NCBI RefSeq assembly: GCF_009729855.1
Contig: NZ_WODA01000025.1
Span: forward strand, 682,001 to 746,000
Direction: 5' to 3'
DNA length: 64,000 nt
Source of the DNA: Agromyces luteolus
Lineage (GTDB): Bacteria > Actinomycetota > Actinomycetes > Actinomycetales > Microbacteriaceae
In this document: positions 54,139-62,443 of the stretch, piece after piece
How the letters are laid out: each line of letters opens with the position of its first letter
How positions within the stretch are numbered: the first letter of the stretch is position 1
Made by a program: the position numbers and the translations under genes
The notes under the pieces: model-generated
The model's input: only the letters and a program-made list of their open reading frames with translations
What the model was told of the DNA's origin: nothing
Database searches by the model: none

Positions 54139-55797
54139 TCAGCCGCAGTCCGGGCGGCAGGTGCGCTGCGAGAGCGCGTCGACCAGCACCGTGCCGAGGT
54201 CCTCGGGCTTGGTCGCCGAGTAGGCGCCGCCCTTGGTCGCCTTGGCGATCTTCTTCATCGCGTCGAGGTCGGTGTCGGGACCGAAGCCGATCATGATCAC
54301 GGCGACGGGTTTCGTCGGGTCCTCGAGCTTCTTCAGCTCGCCGAGCAGCTGGTCCAGGCTGATGCCGTTCTGGTCCTCGTTCTTGCCGTCGGTGATGACG
54401 AGCACCGAGTTGACCTTGTCGGGGTCGTACGACTCCTGCACGCGCTTGTATGCGGCGAGCGTCGTGTCGTAGAGCCCGGTCGCCCCGCCGAGGCGGGCCG
54501 GCAGCGATCCGATGATCTGCTGGATCTGCTGGGTGTGCGAGGCGTCGGCGAGCGGGGCGATCGGCGAGAGGTCCTCGTAGTCGAGGTCGCCGTTGCGCGC
54601 CGTCGAGAACACCCACACGCCGAGCTCGACCTCGCCGGAGAACTTCGACATGGCCCCGACGGCGGCCTGCTGGAAGATGTCGATCCGGCGCAGGCCGTTC
54701 TCCGCCGGCTCCTCCATCGATCCCGACACGTCGATCACGGCGAGCATGCGGGAGCGGAGCGTCAGGACGCCCCAGGAGCGCAGGATCTCGATCTGCGCCG
54801 CGGAATCCAGCTCGGTCTGGGTCGGCGGCGCGGTCGCGGCGACGCCGGGCGAGTCGACCTCGCCCGACCCGTCGGGGGCACGGAATCCGGCCTCGAGGAA
54901 GTGCTCGGTCGCAGAGCCCAGCGCGGACTCGAAGTCGTCGAGGTTCGCCGAGTCGCCGTCGCCGATGCGCACGAACGGGTAGTCGAGCGCGATCGTGCCC
55001 TCCTCTGGATAGGCCGCGACCAGCGGCGCGGCCGAGGAATCGGCGTTGTGCGCGGCGACGCTCGCCTCGCTCGTGAGCACGACGGTGGGCGTGCTCGCCG
55101 AGGCGACGGTGCTCATCGCGGCATCCGCCGTCGCGGGGATCGACTTGCCGAGCGCGATGAGAGCCCCGGCGAACTGCCGCGGGTCGTCGGGCGAGGACTG
55201 CCCCTTCAGGGCGTACAGGCTCGCGAGGCTCGCGGCGGATGCCTCGGGGTCGGGCAGGAGCGCCGGCAGCGTGCCGTTCAGCACGCGCGCCCAGCTGACG
55301 GGCTCGGCGGCGAGTTCCTGCGCCTCGCTGGCCGGCGCGGCGAAGACGACGGGCGAGGTCGCGACCGAGTCCCCGACGGTCGCGTCGGGCTCGCCGAGCC
55401 CGAGCGACGCGGCGGTGGACGCGGTGCGCGAGAGCCAGCTGGTCGAGTCGGGCACCCAGGCGTCGGCGGACAGCGTGCCGGACGCGAGCTCGGCCGCCGT
55501 GTCGGCGGAGTCCTGCGCGCGGACCGCGGTCTCGACGCATCGCTTCGGATCGGCGTCGAAGTCGGCGGCGAGCTCCTCGATCGCCGGGGCGATCGACGTG
55601 TCGGCGACGATCGAGAGCTCCTCGATCTCCTCGCACGCCGGCTCGCCCGCGGAGGCGAAGATCGGGTTCAGGTGGCCGCCCACCCAGAGGTACACGCCGG
55701 ATGCGACGATGCCGATGACGGCCACCCCGGCGACGATGGACAGGATGAATCTGCGGCTCGGCAACTTCGCCGGAGCCGCGACGCTATGACGTCCCAC
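54139..55797 (-). CDS. VWA-domain protein with N-terminal solute-binding-like domain
   Basis: A 552-residue protein with one N-terminal membrane helix (RRFILSIVAGVAVIGIVASG). Residues 60-320 form a bacterial solute-binding-like domain (SIVADTSIAPAIEELAADFD ... TPTVVLTSEASV). The C-terminal VWA domain has an intact MIDAS: LAVIDVSGSM (DxSxS) and LVITDGKNEDQ (Asp). GTG 55797 is chosen for TTGGAG 5 nt upstream. It probably binds metal-dependent ligands at the cell surface. The pairing of these two domains recurs in actinobacteria, with unknown role. It has a structured 5' leader. Confidence 0.85.
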   Translation of the reverse strand: MGRHSVAAPAKLPSRRFILSIVAGVAVIGIVASGVYLWVGGHLNPIFASAGEPACEEIEELSIVADTSIAPAIEELAADFDADPKRCVETAVRAQDSADTAAELASGTLSADAWVPDSTSWLSRTASTAASLGLGEPDATVGDSVATSPVVFAAPASEAQELAAEPVSWARVLNGTLPALLPDPEASAASLASLYALKGQSSPDDPRQFAGALIALGKSIPATADAAMSTVASASTPTVVLTSEASVAAHNADSSAAPLVAAYPEEGTIALDYPFVRIGDGDSANLDDFESALGSATEHFLEAGFRAPDGSGEVDSPGVAATAPPTQTELDSAAQIEILRSWGVLTLRSRMLAVIDVSGSMEEPAENGLRRIDIFQQAAVGAMSKFSGEVELGVWVFSTARNGDLDYEDLSPIAPLADASHTQQIQQIIGSLPARLGGATGLYDTTLAAYKRVQESYDPDKVNSVLVITDGKNEDQNGISLDQLLGELKKLEDPTKPVAVIMIGFGPDTDLDAMKKIAKATKGGAYSATKPEDLGTVLVDALSQRTCRPDCG

Positions 55798-55843
55798 GGA
55801 CACTCCAAGCCGACCGGCACTGTCGGGGGGCGCCGATCCCAGT

Positions 55844-55871
55844 CTGAACGGGTTCCCCCGTTCAGGGGGAA
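55844..55871 (-). promoter_or_regulatory. Mutually exclusive hairpins in the VWA gene leader
   Basis: CTGAACGGG (55844-55852) can pair with CCCGTTCAG (55857-55865), while TTCCCCC (55853-55859) can pair with GGGGGAA (55865-55871). The two structures use the same bases, so only one can form. Confidence 0.5.
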
Positions 55872-55881
55872 GGGTGTTGCC

Positions 55882-55887
55882 AGCATA
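55882..55887 (-). promoter_or_regulatory. -10 element of the VWA gene
   Basis: TATGCT on the minus strand. The predicted start lies just before the alternative hairpins, giving a 5' UTR of about 80 nt. Confidence 0.45.
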
Positions 55888-56020
55888 GGCGAACGTGAGC
55901 GATCGGCGAATTCTCCCTCCACCGATCGCGCGAACCACACCCCGCGGCCGTGTGCAACCCCTGTTCGCGAGCGCGCGCCGTGCGCTTGAGTGAGCTGAAC
56001 TGACGAAGGGACGTGCGAAC

Positions 56021-56656
56021 GTGGACACCAGCACCACCATCTGGATCGTCGTGGGCATCATCGCCTTCCTGGTCGTGGTCGCGGCGATCGTGCTCATCGC
56101 GACCGCCGGCCGTCGGCGCGAGGCCCGGGCCGAGGCCCAGCGCGCCCACGCGGCGGAGATCCGCGAGCAGGCGGCGCAGACCGATCGCGAGGCGCGCGAG
56201 CGCGAGGCGAAGGCGATGCAGGCGGATGCCGCGGCTCGCGCGGCCGAGGCCGACGCCGCCCGGGCCCGGCTCGAGGCCGAGCGACTCGCCGAGTCGAGCC
56301 GCGAGCATCGCGACCAGGCCGCCGAGCTCCGCGACACCCAGGCGGAGCAGGAGCGACGCGCGATGGAGGTGGACCCGGATGCCTCGACGGCGGACGCGGC
56401 ACCGGCACCCGAGCCGGCGGCGGATCGGGCTCCGGCGGCCGCACCGGCATCCGCACCTGCAGCTGCGGCGGAACCCGGACCGGCACCGGCGCCGGCACCG
56501 CGGACGGCCGACGAGGCTGACGGATCGCACGACGCCCGCCACGCGGACGCCGCTCCCGCGACCGACGCCCCGGAGGTTCCGGCTCGCACCGCGGCCGATC
56601 ACGATGACCGGATCGACGCCGAACCGCACCCGCCCCGGCACGCTCGGGAGGCCTGA
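56021..56656 (+). CDS. Membrane-anchored coiled-coil protein, unknown
   Basis: A 211-residue protein with a single N-terminal helix (IWIVVGIIAFLVVVAAIVLIAT), a helical Ala/Arg/Glu coiled-coil region (about 30-115), and a disordered Ala/Pro-rich acidic tail. No domain known to me. GTG start with GAAGGGA 9 nt upstream. Architecture like the small YtxH or phage-shock-type scaffolds, without evidence for either. Divergent from the VWA gene and 57 nt ahead of the photolyase gene. Confidence 0.75.
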   Translation: MDTSTTIWIVVGIIAFLVVVAAIVLIATAGRRREARAEAQRAHAAEIREQAAQTDREAREREAKAMQADAAARAAEADAARARLEAERLAESSREHRDQAAELRDTQAEQERRAMEVDPDASTADAAPAPEPAADRAPAAAPASAPAAAAEPGPAPAPAPRTADEADGSHDARHADAAPATDAPEVPARTAADHDDRIDAEPHPPRHAREA

Positions 56657-56713
56657 ACCACCCGCTGAGCCGGTGCCGCGGAACCCGTCGGCCCGGCCCG
56701 GTCGGGGGCGACG

Positions 56714-58204
56714 ATGACGGTTCGCTGGCTCTTCGCCGGGCAGCTCGGCCCGCCGTTCGACGACGGCGGGCCGGTGCTGCTCGTCGAGGCGCGCGCGGCC
56801 TTCGGCCGCGCCCCGATGCACCGCCAGAAGGCCCACCTCATCCTCTCGGCCCTCCGGCATCGCGCCGCCGAGCTGGGGGCGCGGGCGGAGTACCGGCGGG
56901 TCGAGCGGTTCGGCGAGGCGGTCGACGGTCGCGACGACCTCGAGGTGATCGCGCCGCCGTCACGGGCCGCGCGAGCGGCCGTGCGTCGACGCGGCATCCC
57001 GATGCTCCCCAGTCGCGGGTTCGCGACCCCGGAGGCGGACTTCGCCGAGTGGATGGCCGATCGCGGATCGCGCCGCACCCGGATGGAGGACTTCTACGCC
57101 TGGGTGCGCGATCGGACCGGCCTGCTCATGCGCGGACCGGACCCCGAGGGCGGGCGGCTGAACCTCGACCGCGAGAACCGCCATCCGCCCCCGAAGGGCG
57201 CGATCACGCTCGGCCTCCCCGACCCGTGGTGGCCCGACGAGGACGACATCGACCGCGAGGTGCGAGCGGACCTCGACCGCTGGCAGGCGGACGGCGCGGT
57301 GCGGTTCATCGGCGAGGACGGGCCGCGACGCTTCGCGGTCACCGCGGCCGAGGCCGAGGCGGCCGTCGAGGACTTCATCGAGTCGCGGTTGGGGGACTTC
57401 GGCCCGTTCGAGGACGCCGTCCTCGCGCACGACTGGGTCATGGCGCACTCGCTCCTCAGCGTTCCGCTCAACCTCGGCCTGCTCGATCCGCTCCGCCTCG
57501 CGCGGCGCGTCGTGGCCGAGTACGACGCCGATCGCGCACCGCTGCCGAGCGTCGAGGGGTTCGTGCGCCAGGTGGTCGGCTGGCGCGACTGGGTCTGGCA
57601 CCTCTACTGGCACCTCGGCCCGGACTACGTCCGCGGGAACAACCGCCTCGGGGCGCACCGGCCGGTGCCACGACCCTTCGCGACCCTCGACCCGGCCGGC
57701 GTCGAGGCGGCCTGCCTGCGCGCCACGCTCGGCGACGTCCGCGACCGCGGATGGGCGCACCACATCCAACGGCTCATGGTGCTCGGCAACTGGGCGCTGC
57801 AGCGCGGCATCGATCCGGCGGCGCTCACCGACTGGTTCGCCGGGGCGTTCGTCGACGGCACCCCGTGGGTCATGCCGGCGAACGTCGTGGGGATGTCGCA
57901 GCACGCGGACGGCGGACTCGTCGCCACGAAGCCCTACGCCGCCGGCGGCTCCTACCTGGATCGCATGACCGACTACTGCGGCGGGTGCCGGTTCGACCCC
58001 CGGGTGCGGGTCGGCCCCGAGGCCTGCCCCTTCACGGCCGGGTACTGGGCGTTCCTGGATCGCTCCGAATCGGAGCTTCGCGGCAACCACCGGATGGCGC
58101 AGCCGCTCGCCGGACTCCGTCGCCTCCCGGATCGAGCGCAGGTCGTGGCGCAGGAGCGGGCTCGGGACGAGGACGGCGAGGGCTTCGGTCCGGCCCCGTC
58201 GTGA
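56714..58204 (+). CDS. phrB: FeS-containing cryptochrome/(6-4) photolyase family protein
   Basis: A 496-residue member of the prokaryotic FeS-BCP photolyase group that repairs UV photoproducts with FAD and a [4Fe-4S] cluster. Four cysteines C334, C422, C425 and C438 have spacings 88/3/13, identical to Agrobacterium PhrB (350, 438, 441, 454). Other blocks: MHRQKAHLILSALRH (antenna-domain start region), VGWRDWVWHLYW and YAAGGSYLDRMTDYCGGC. ATG start. Third in a co-directional run with 57 nt before it. Confidence 0.95.
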   Translation: MTVRWLFAGQLGPPFDDGGPVLLVEARAAFGRAPMHRQKAHLILSALRHRAAELGARAEYRRVERFGEAVDGRDDLEVIAPPSRAARAAVRRRGIPMLPSRGFATPEADFAEWMADRGSRRTRMEDFYAWVRDRTGLLMRGPDPEGGRLNLDRENRHPPPKGAITLGLPDPWWPDEDDIDREVRADLDRWQADGAVRFIGEDGPRRFAVTAAEAEAAVEDFIESRLGDFGPFEDAVLAHDWVMAHSLLSVPLNLGLLDPLRLARRVVAEYDADRAPLPSVEGFVRQVVGWRDWVWHLYWHLGPDYVRGNNRLGAHRPVPRPFATLDPAGVEAACLRATLGDVRDRGWAHHIQRLMVLGNWALQRGIDPAALTDWFAGAFVDGTPWVMPANVVGMSQHADGGLVATKPYAAGGSYLDRMTDYCGGCRFDPRVRVGPEACPFTAGYWAFLDRSESELRGNHRMAQPLAGLRRLPDRAQVVAQERARDEDGEGFGPAPS

Positions 58205-58217
58205 GGCGCGCCGGCGG

Positions 58218-58409
58218 TCAGCCGAAGACGTGCCGGATGCCGAGCGCCTCGTCGATCTCGCCGTGCAGGTCGTCGAGGCGACATCCGCTCGGGCATCGGT
58301 AGTCGGTCACCGCGAGACCCGCGTCGCCCATGGTCGGCACCACCGTCACGAGAGCGACGGCCGCCTCCCCGCATCGCGGGCAGCGCATCCGGTTCCACCG
58401 GTCGCTCAT
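58218..58409 (-). CDS. Small zinc-ribbon-like protein
   Basis: A 63-residue protein with four cysteines arranged as CPRC near residue 10 and CPSGC near residue 42, suitable for one zinc ribbon. The C-terminus is acidic (LHGEIDEALGIRHVFG). No domain family is recognised. The ATG overlaps the stop of the LON-domain gene (ATGA), so it is made from the same mRNA. Convergent with the photolyase gene, 13 nt from its stop. Confidence 0.78.
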   Translation of the reverse strand: MSDRWNRMRCPRCGEAAVALVTVVPTMGDAGLAVTDYRCPSGCRLDDLHGEIDEALGIRHVFG

Positions 58410-59191
58410 GCGTCCGTCCCCCCGGTCCCGGACGGCGGCCCGTCGACGTCCGGGTCGCCGTCCGAGCCGTCCCGTCGCCCGTCGCCGTCGTCGCCGCGGT
58501 CGTCGTCTCGCGACCCCGACGGCCCTGCGGAGCGGTCCAGGGCCTCGGCGATCTCGGCATCGAGGTCGTCGGCCGTCGCCCAGGACGTGGTGAGAACCTC
58601 GCCCGCGCCGAGCGTGAGCTCGACGAGCTGGGTCAGGAGGGCGCGCATGCTGGTCGAGGCGAGCAGTCGCACCTGGTCGAGTGCGGTGAGGGGCGCGATC
58701 CCGGCGAGCTGCCATGCCGCCTCGGACGGGTCGGAGCTGAGTCCCGCGTCCGCGTCCCAGGGCAGCTCGACGAACTCGCTCGCTCGGGCGATCGTGCGGC
58801 GCACGACGAGCTCGGCCTTCTCGAGCAGCGGCCGCAGGTCGTCGTCCCACTCGAGCTCGGGCAGGTCGCGGACGACCGCCGCGGGGTGCGGGTCGTCGGG
58901 CAACCACTCCACGACCTCGATCCGACGCCCGCCCCGGGCGATCACGGCGAGGTCGCCGTCGGTCGCGCCGAGCTCCGTCACCCGCGCGACGGTCCCGACC
59001 CCGAACCGCCGCTGCGCCTCGGCGCCGGCGGCCTCGCGCCCGCTCTCGATCAGCACGACGCCGAACTCGCTCGGCTGGTCGTTCAGGATCCTCGCCATCA
59101 TGACGAGGTACCGGGGCTCGAACACGCGCAGCGCGAGCGGCATGTGCGGAAACAGCACGCTGCCGAGCGGGAACATCGCGAACGATCCCAT
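58406..59191 (-). CDS. LON peptidase N-terminal-domain protein
   Basis: A 261-residue protein with only the LON substrate-binding domain (PUA-like): FPLGSVLFPHMPLALRVFEPRYLVMM at the start, then GVGTVARVTELG. No AAA or protease domain follows, so it is not a protease. A helical half and a disordered Asp/Gly-rich tail complete it. Start ATG 59191 (TTG 59203 possible). Proteins of this kind are common in actinobacteria; binding partner unknown. Confidence 0.83.
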   Translation of the reverse strand: MGSFAMFPLGSVLFPHMPLALRVFEPRYLVMMARILNDQPSEFGVVLIESGREAAGAEAQRRFGVGTVARVTELGATDGDLAVIARGGRRIEVVEWLPDDPHPAAVVRDLPELEWDDDLRPLLEKAELVVRRTIARASEFVELPWDADAGLSSDPSEAAWQLAGIAPLTALDQVRLLASTSMRALLTQLVELTLGAGEVLTTSWATADDLDAEIAEALDRSAGPSGSRDDDRGDDGDGRRDGSDGDPDVDGPPSGTGGTDA

Positions 59192-59272
59192 GCCAGCATG
59201 CAAGCACGTGCGCGTGCCGCGCAGGGCGCGCCACAGGTGCCTCGCGGCATCCCCCCAGCCCGTTCGGAGGAG

Positions 59273-60172
59273 CTACTTCACGAGTCGCGACCGGACGCGA
59301 TCGGCGAGCGGGGTGCCGCCGGTCTGGCACGTCGGGCAGTACTGGAACGTCGAGTCGTGGAACTCGACCTGCCGGATCGTGTCGCCGCACACCGGGCAGG
59401 ACTGGCCGGTGCGCCCGTGGACCCGGAGGTGACGTCGCTTGGCGTCCTTCAGCTCGGCGGCGGGCTTGCCGGATGCCTCGGCCAGCGCCTCGCCGAGCGT
59501 GCCCCGCATCGCGGCGAACAGCCGTTCGACCTCGGCCGGATCGAGCGTGGCGGCGATCTTGTACGGCGACATCTTCGCGGCGTGGAGGATCTCGTCGGAG
59601 TACGCGTTGCCGATCCCGGCGAGCACCGACTGGTCGCGCAGCAGCCCCTTGATGCGCGTGCGCCGGCCGTCGAGGACCTCCGCGAACCGCTCGAGCGTGA
59701 AGTCGTCGGCCATCGGATCGGGGCCGAGCCGCGCGACCCCCGGCACCTCCGCCGGGTCGCGGACGACGTACACCGCGAGCGACTTCTTCGTGCCCGCCTC
59801 GGTGAGGTCGAAGCCGGCGCCGTCGTCGAGCCGGACCCGCAGCGCGATCGGCGAACGCCCCGGACGGAGCACCGTCTTCGGAAGCTCGTCGTACCAGCGC
59901 AGCCACCCCGCGCGAGCGAGGTGGAAGACGAGGTGCAGCGGCACCTCGGTCGAGGCGCCGGCGGCCGAGTCATCCACCCCGCCCAGCTCGACGTCGAGGA
60001 ACTTGCCGTACCGCTCGACCGCGACGATGGGCCGGCCCTCGATCGCGTGCAGCGGCGGATCGAACGTCTTGAGCGCCGCGATCGCCGCGACCCTGGCGGA
60101 GGTGATCGCGTGCCCGGCCGTGCGCTCTCCGAGGAACTCGGCGAGCGCCTGGACCTCGGGCATCTCGGGCAC
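59273..60172 (-). CDS. Fpg/Nei family DNA glycosylase
   Basis: A 299-residue bifunctional base-excision glycosylase/AP lyase. The N-terminus MPEMPEVQALAEFL gives the catalytic Pro2 and Glu3; Lys in VAVERYGKFLDVEL. The H2TH motif is SVLAGIGNAYSDEILHAAKM. The C-terminal zinc finger is CPVCGDTIRQVEF...YCPTCQ. GTG at 60172 is required because Pro2 must follow the initiator Met. Could be Fpg (8-oxoG) or Nei; not separable without structure. A photolyase and this gene lie close together but on opposite strands. Confidence 0.9.
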   Translation of the reverse strand: MPEMPEVQALAEFLGERTAGHAITSARVAAIAALKTFDPPLHAIEGRPIVAVERYGKFLDVELGGVDDSAAGASTEVPLHLVFHLARAGWLRWYDELPKTVLRPGRSPIALRVRLDDGAGFDLTEAGTKKSLAVYVVRDPAEVPGVARLGPDPMADDFTLERFAEVLDGRRTRIKGLLRDQSVLAGIGNAYSDEILHAAKMSPYKIAATLDPAEVERLFAAMRGTLGEALAEASGKPAAELKDAKRRHLRVHGRTGQSCPVCGDTIRQVEFHDSTFQYCPTCQTGGTPLADRVRSRLVK

Positions 60173-60220
60173 GGGTCAATGGTGGCATCGGCGGCCGACA
60201 TCCGCGACCGCGCCACCTGG

Positions 60221-60568
60221 TCAGCCGGCGGGCGCCGCTGCGTCGGACTCGGGCGCCCGGGCGCCGAGCGCCGCCATCTCCGCGATCGCCTCCGCGGTCA
60301 GCCGCAGGCCGCCGACGCCGTTCGCCGAGCGCATGAGCCGCTCCAGCCAGGCCCGATCGAGGGCGAGCCCGTCGTCGACGTCGTAGCGGACCACGATCGA
60401 CATCGCGGGGTGCACGAGCACCTCGTCGCGGCGCCCGTCGGGCGCGATCCAGCAGACGAGCACGGGCTCGTGGACGCGGAGCTTGGCGATGACGACGGCG
60501 TGCACGTGGGCGAGCACGGGGTCGGGGAGGTCGATCCGCGAGATGCGGCCGACGTGGAGCGTACCCAA
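60221..60568 (-). CDS. Conserved small protein of Microbacteriaceae type
   Basis: A 115-residue soluble protein beginning MGTLHVGRISRIDLPDPVLAHVHAVVIAKLR, with a hydrophobic-acidic pattern (AMSIVVRYDVDDGL) and an Ala-rich end. Resembles short proteins widely present in Microbacteriaceae and recently called DUF7882; the name is from memory. Start TTG 60568 has GGAAGGA 7 nt upstream. Followed by the Fpg/Nei gene. The 207-nt stretch between this start and the MarR stop holds no gene I can support. Confidence 0.65.
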   Translation of the reverse strand: MGTLHVGRISRIDLPDPVLAHVHAVVIAKLRVHEPVLVCWIAPDGRRDEVLVHPAMSIVVRYDVDDGLALDRAWLERLMRSANGVGGLRLTAEAIAEMAALGARAPESDAAAPAG

Positions 60569-60775
60569 ACGGGGTCCTTCCGGGCGTGGCGATGGAACGG
60601 GTCAGGCCGTCGATCGCCCGGGTGTCCCGGGACGTCCGCGTGGTCGAACTCCGCGCGGTGACCGACGGCCTGTCGCGGGCTTCGGGGTCCCGCGCAGTCA
60701 GTTGTACGGACTGTTCCCGGATCGCGGGAGGGACTTGACACGGGCCGTCCGCGCGTGCTGCGGCGACCCGCGGCC

Positions 60776-61210
60776 TCAGCCGACCCGGTGGGCGGCCTCG
60801 AGGAGCGCGGTCAGTTCGTCGCGCAGTCGTTCGAGCCGCTCGACGGGGTATCCGAGGCGGGCGACGACCTCGCCGGGGACCGCGAGCGCGCGTTCGCGCA
60901 GCGCCTCGCCGTCGGCCGTGAGCTCGATGTCGACGGCGCGTTCGTCGGCCGCGCTGCGCCGCCGCGTCACGAGCCCGGCCGACTCGAGGCGCCCGACCAG
61001 CGGACTGGCGGTCGCCGGCTCGAGGTGCAGGCGATCGGCGATCTCGCGCAGTCGCAGCGGGCTCTGCTCCCACAGCGCGAGCATGACGAGGTACTGCGGG
61101 TGGGTGAGGCCGAGCGGATCGAGCGAGGGACGGTAGAGCCGCACGACCTCGCGGCTCGTCGCGGCGAGCGCGAAGCAGAGCTGGCGGTCGAGTTCGAGCG
61201 GATCGATCAT
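60776..61210 (-). CDS. MarR family regulator
   Basis: A 144-residue winged-helix regulator. The recognition region is SPLRLREIADRLHLEPATASPLVGRLESAGLV with wing RRSAADERAVDIELTADG. N- and C-terminal helices dimerise. It is divergent from a small zinc-ribbon gene, with 32 bp between the two start codons. The 18-bp palindrome there covers both -10 elements, so it almost surely represses itself and its neighbour. ATG 61210 is preferred to 61240 because a -10 is placed 7 nt upstream; the further start would lie within the operator. Confidence 0.92.
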   Translation of the reverse strand: MIDPLELDRQLCFALAATSREVVRLYRPSLDPLGLTHPQYLVMLALWEQSPLRLREIADRLHLEPATASPLVGRLESAGLVTRRRSAADERAVDIELTADGEALRERALAVPGEVVARLGYPVERLERLRDELTALLEAAHRVG

Positions 61211-61217
61211 GCCCACC

Positions 61218-61237
61218 AGATTAGTCTGTACACTAAT
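61218..61237. promoter_or_regulatory. Divergent leaderless promoter with MarR operator
   Basis: Palindrome ATTAGT-CTGTAC-ACTAAT at 61220-61237. Minus-strand -10 TAATCT (61218-61223) and plus-strand -10 TACACT (61229-61234) both overlap it. The start codons lie 7 and 8 nt away. Confidence 0.7.
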
Positions 61238-61242
61238 CATTC

Positions 61243-61473
61243 GTGCACGAACAGAAGTTGCCGAACCCGTGGAAGGGCGTTCCAGGGTTCTGGTCGCGCG
61301 TCAACCAGCTGCTCTACCCCGTCACCGGGCCCGCGCAGGTCGGCATCGGCCGACCCGAGGCCCCCTACGTGCCGCCGGCGGATCCGACGTGTCCGCTGTG
61401 CGGCGCCGCGATGGCCGAGCACCGCATCGACCGCGGTGACGCCACCACGCCGACGCACCTGCACTGCCCCTGA
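61243..61473 (+). CDS. Small zinc-ribbon protein, MarR-controlled
   Basis: A 76-residue protein: VHEQKLPNPWKGVPGFW, a Pro-rich middle and C-terminal CPLCGAAMAEHRIDRGD...HLHCP with cysteines that may bind zinc. No known domain. GTG start, leaderless. It shares a single operator with the divergent marR, so it is likely derepressed by the same ligand. Function unknown. Confidence 0.78.
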   Translation: MHEQKLPNPWKGVPGFWSRVNQLLYPVTGPAQVGIGRPEAPYVPPADPTCPLCGAAMAEHRIDRGDATTPTHLHCP

Positions 61474-61512
61474 TCGGCGCGCACGGCGAGACCGGCCTGG
61501 GATCGGCGCAGG

Positions 61513-62253
61513 TCAGGTCGACGCGCGGTCGGTGCAGCGCACCTGGTCGATCCAGCCGAACTCCCGGCCGTCGTTGCCGAACACGACGGGAATCGCCTCA
61601 TCGGCGCGGGCGTCCGGCACGAGTCGCGTCTGCGTCTCCTCCGCGACCCAGGACTCGGCGTCGTCGTTGAAGGCGAGGGTGACCTCGAGCGCGTCGCAGT
61701 CGGCCTCGGTGAACAGCGCCGCCTGCCAGCAGCCCTCCACGAACCCGATCGCGCAGTCGCCGTCGTACCGGCCGTCCCAGTACAGCTCGAGCGCGGCGGG
61801 GAACTCGTACCCGGTCTCGTACGACTCGTACCGCTCGACGTCGGCACCGACCGCACCCGGCCCGGCCGATTCGGCCGACTCGGCGATGGCCGTCTCGGCG
61901 ACGCCCCGGACCAGGCCGAACAGGCCGATGCCCGCCGCGACGAGGACCGCGACGAGGACCACGCCGCCCGCGACGATCGCGGCGACCGCGCCCCCGGAGA
62001 GCCGGCCGCGCGGCGCGGCCTCGCGTCCCACCGCCACGCGGGCGACGGGCGACGCCAGCTCCGCCACGAGCACGGCTCGCGCGCGTCCCAGCGCGTCGCG
62101 CCAGGCCTCCGCCGCGCCGCGGCCCTCGGCGTCGGGATAGCGCGACGGATGCCGCAGCCACAGCTCTCGCTGGTAGGCGGCGTCGATCAGCTCGAGCGAC
62201 AGCGGCGCATCGGGCGGGATCTGGAGGGTCGTGCGTGCGGCGATCGGGTCCAC
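61513..62253 (-). CDS. Membrane protein with possible J-like N-terminus
   Basis: A 246-residue protein. Residues 1-75 (SLELIDAAYQRELWLRHPSRYPD and following helices) resemble a J-domain-like or TPR-type helical pair, without an HPD. A membrane helix (VAAIVAGGVVLVAVLVAAGIGLF) follows, then an external soluble domain with four Cys (DGDCAIGFVEGCWQAALFTEADCDALEV). GTG 62253 has TATGAT 6 nt upstream. Unknown function; possibly a secretion or stress-linked protein. Confidence 0.75.
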   Translation of the reverse strand: MDPIAARTTLQIPPDAPLSLELIDAAYQRELWLRHPSRYPDAEGRGAAEAWRDALGRARAVLVAELASPVARVAVGREAAPRGRLSGGAVAAIVAGGVVLVAVLVAAGIGLFGLVRGVAETAIAESAESAGPGAVGADVERYESYETGYEFPAALELYWDGRYDGDCAIGFVEGCWQAALFTEADCDALEVTLAFNDDAESWVAEETQTRLVPDARADEAIPVVFGNDGREFGWIDQVRCTDRAST

Positions 62254-62259
62254 AGCGCG

Positions 62260-62265
62260 ATCATA
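62260..62265 (-). promoter_or_regulatory. -10 element, leaderless membrane protein
   Basis: TATGAT on the minus strand, 6 nt before the GTG at 62253. Confidence 0.55.
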
Positions 62266-62431
62266 GGGACGACCGCCGATGCGCGGCATCCGGTGGACGC
62301 CCCGCGCGTGCACCCGAGACGGGATCGATACGTCCTGATCGGGCTGCTGCTGCTCTGCACCCGCGGGGCGAACGAGTTCCTCCGCCGTCGACCGCGGCGG
62401 ACGCATGCCGCCCGGCGCATGCGTGTTCGCA

Positions 62432-62437
62432 TAGGGT
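62432..62437 (+). promoter_or_regulatory. -10 element, leaderless acyltransferase
   Basis: TAGGGT ends 6 nt before the ATG at 62444. Confidence 0.55.
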
Positions 62438-62443
62438 TGCCGG

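Noticed and set aside
60735-60740. TTGACA -35-like sequence
   Set aside because: No -10 at a suitable distance and no gene in that direction before the MarR region.
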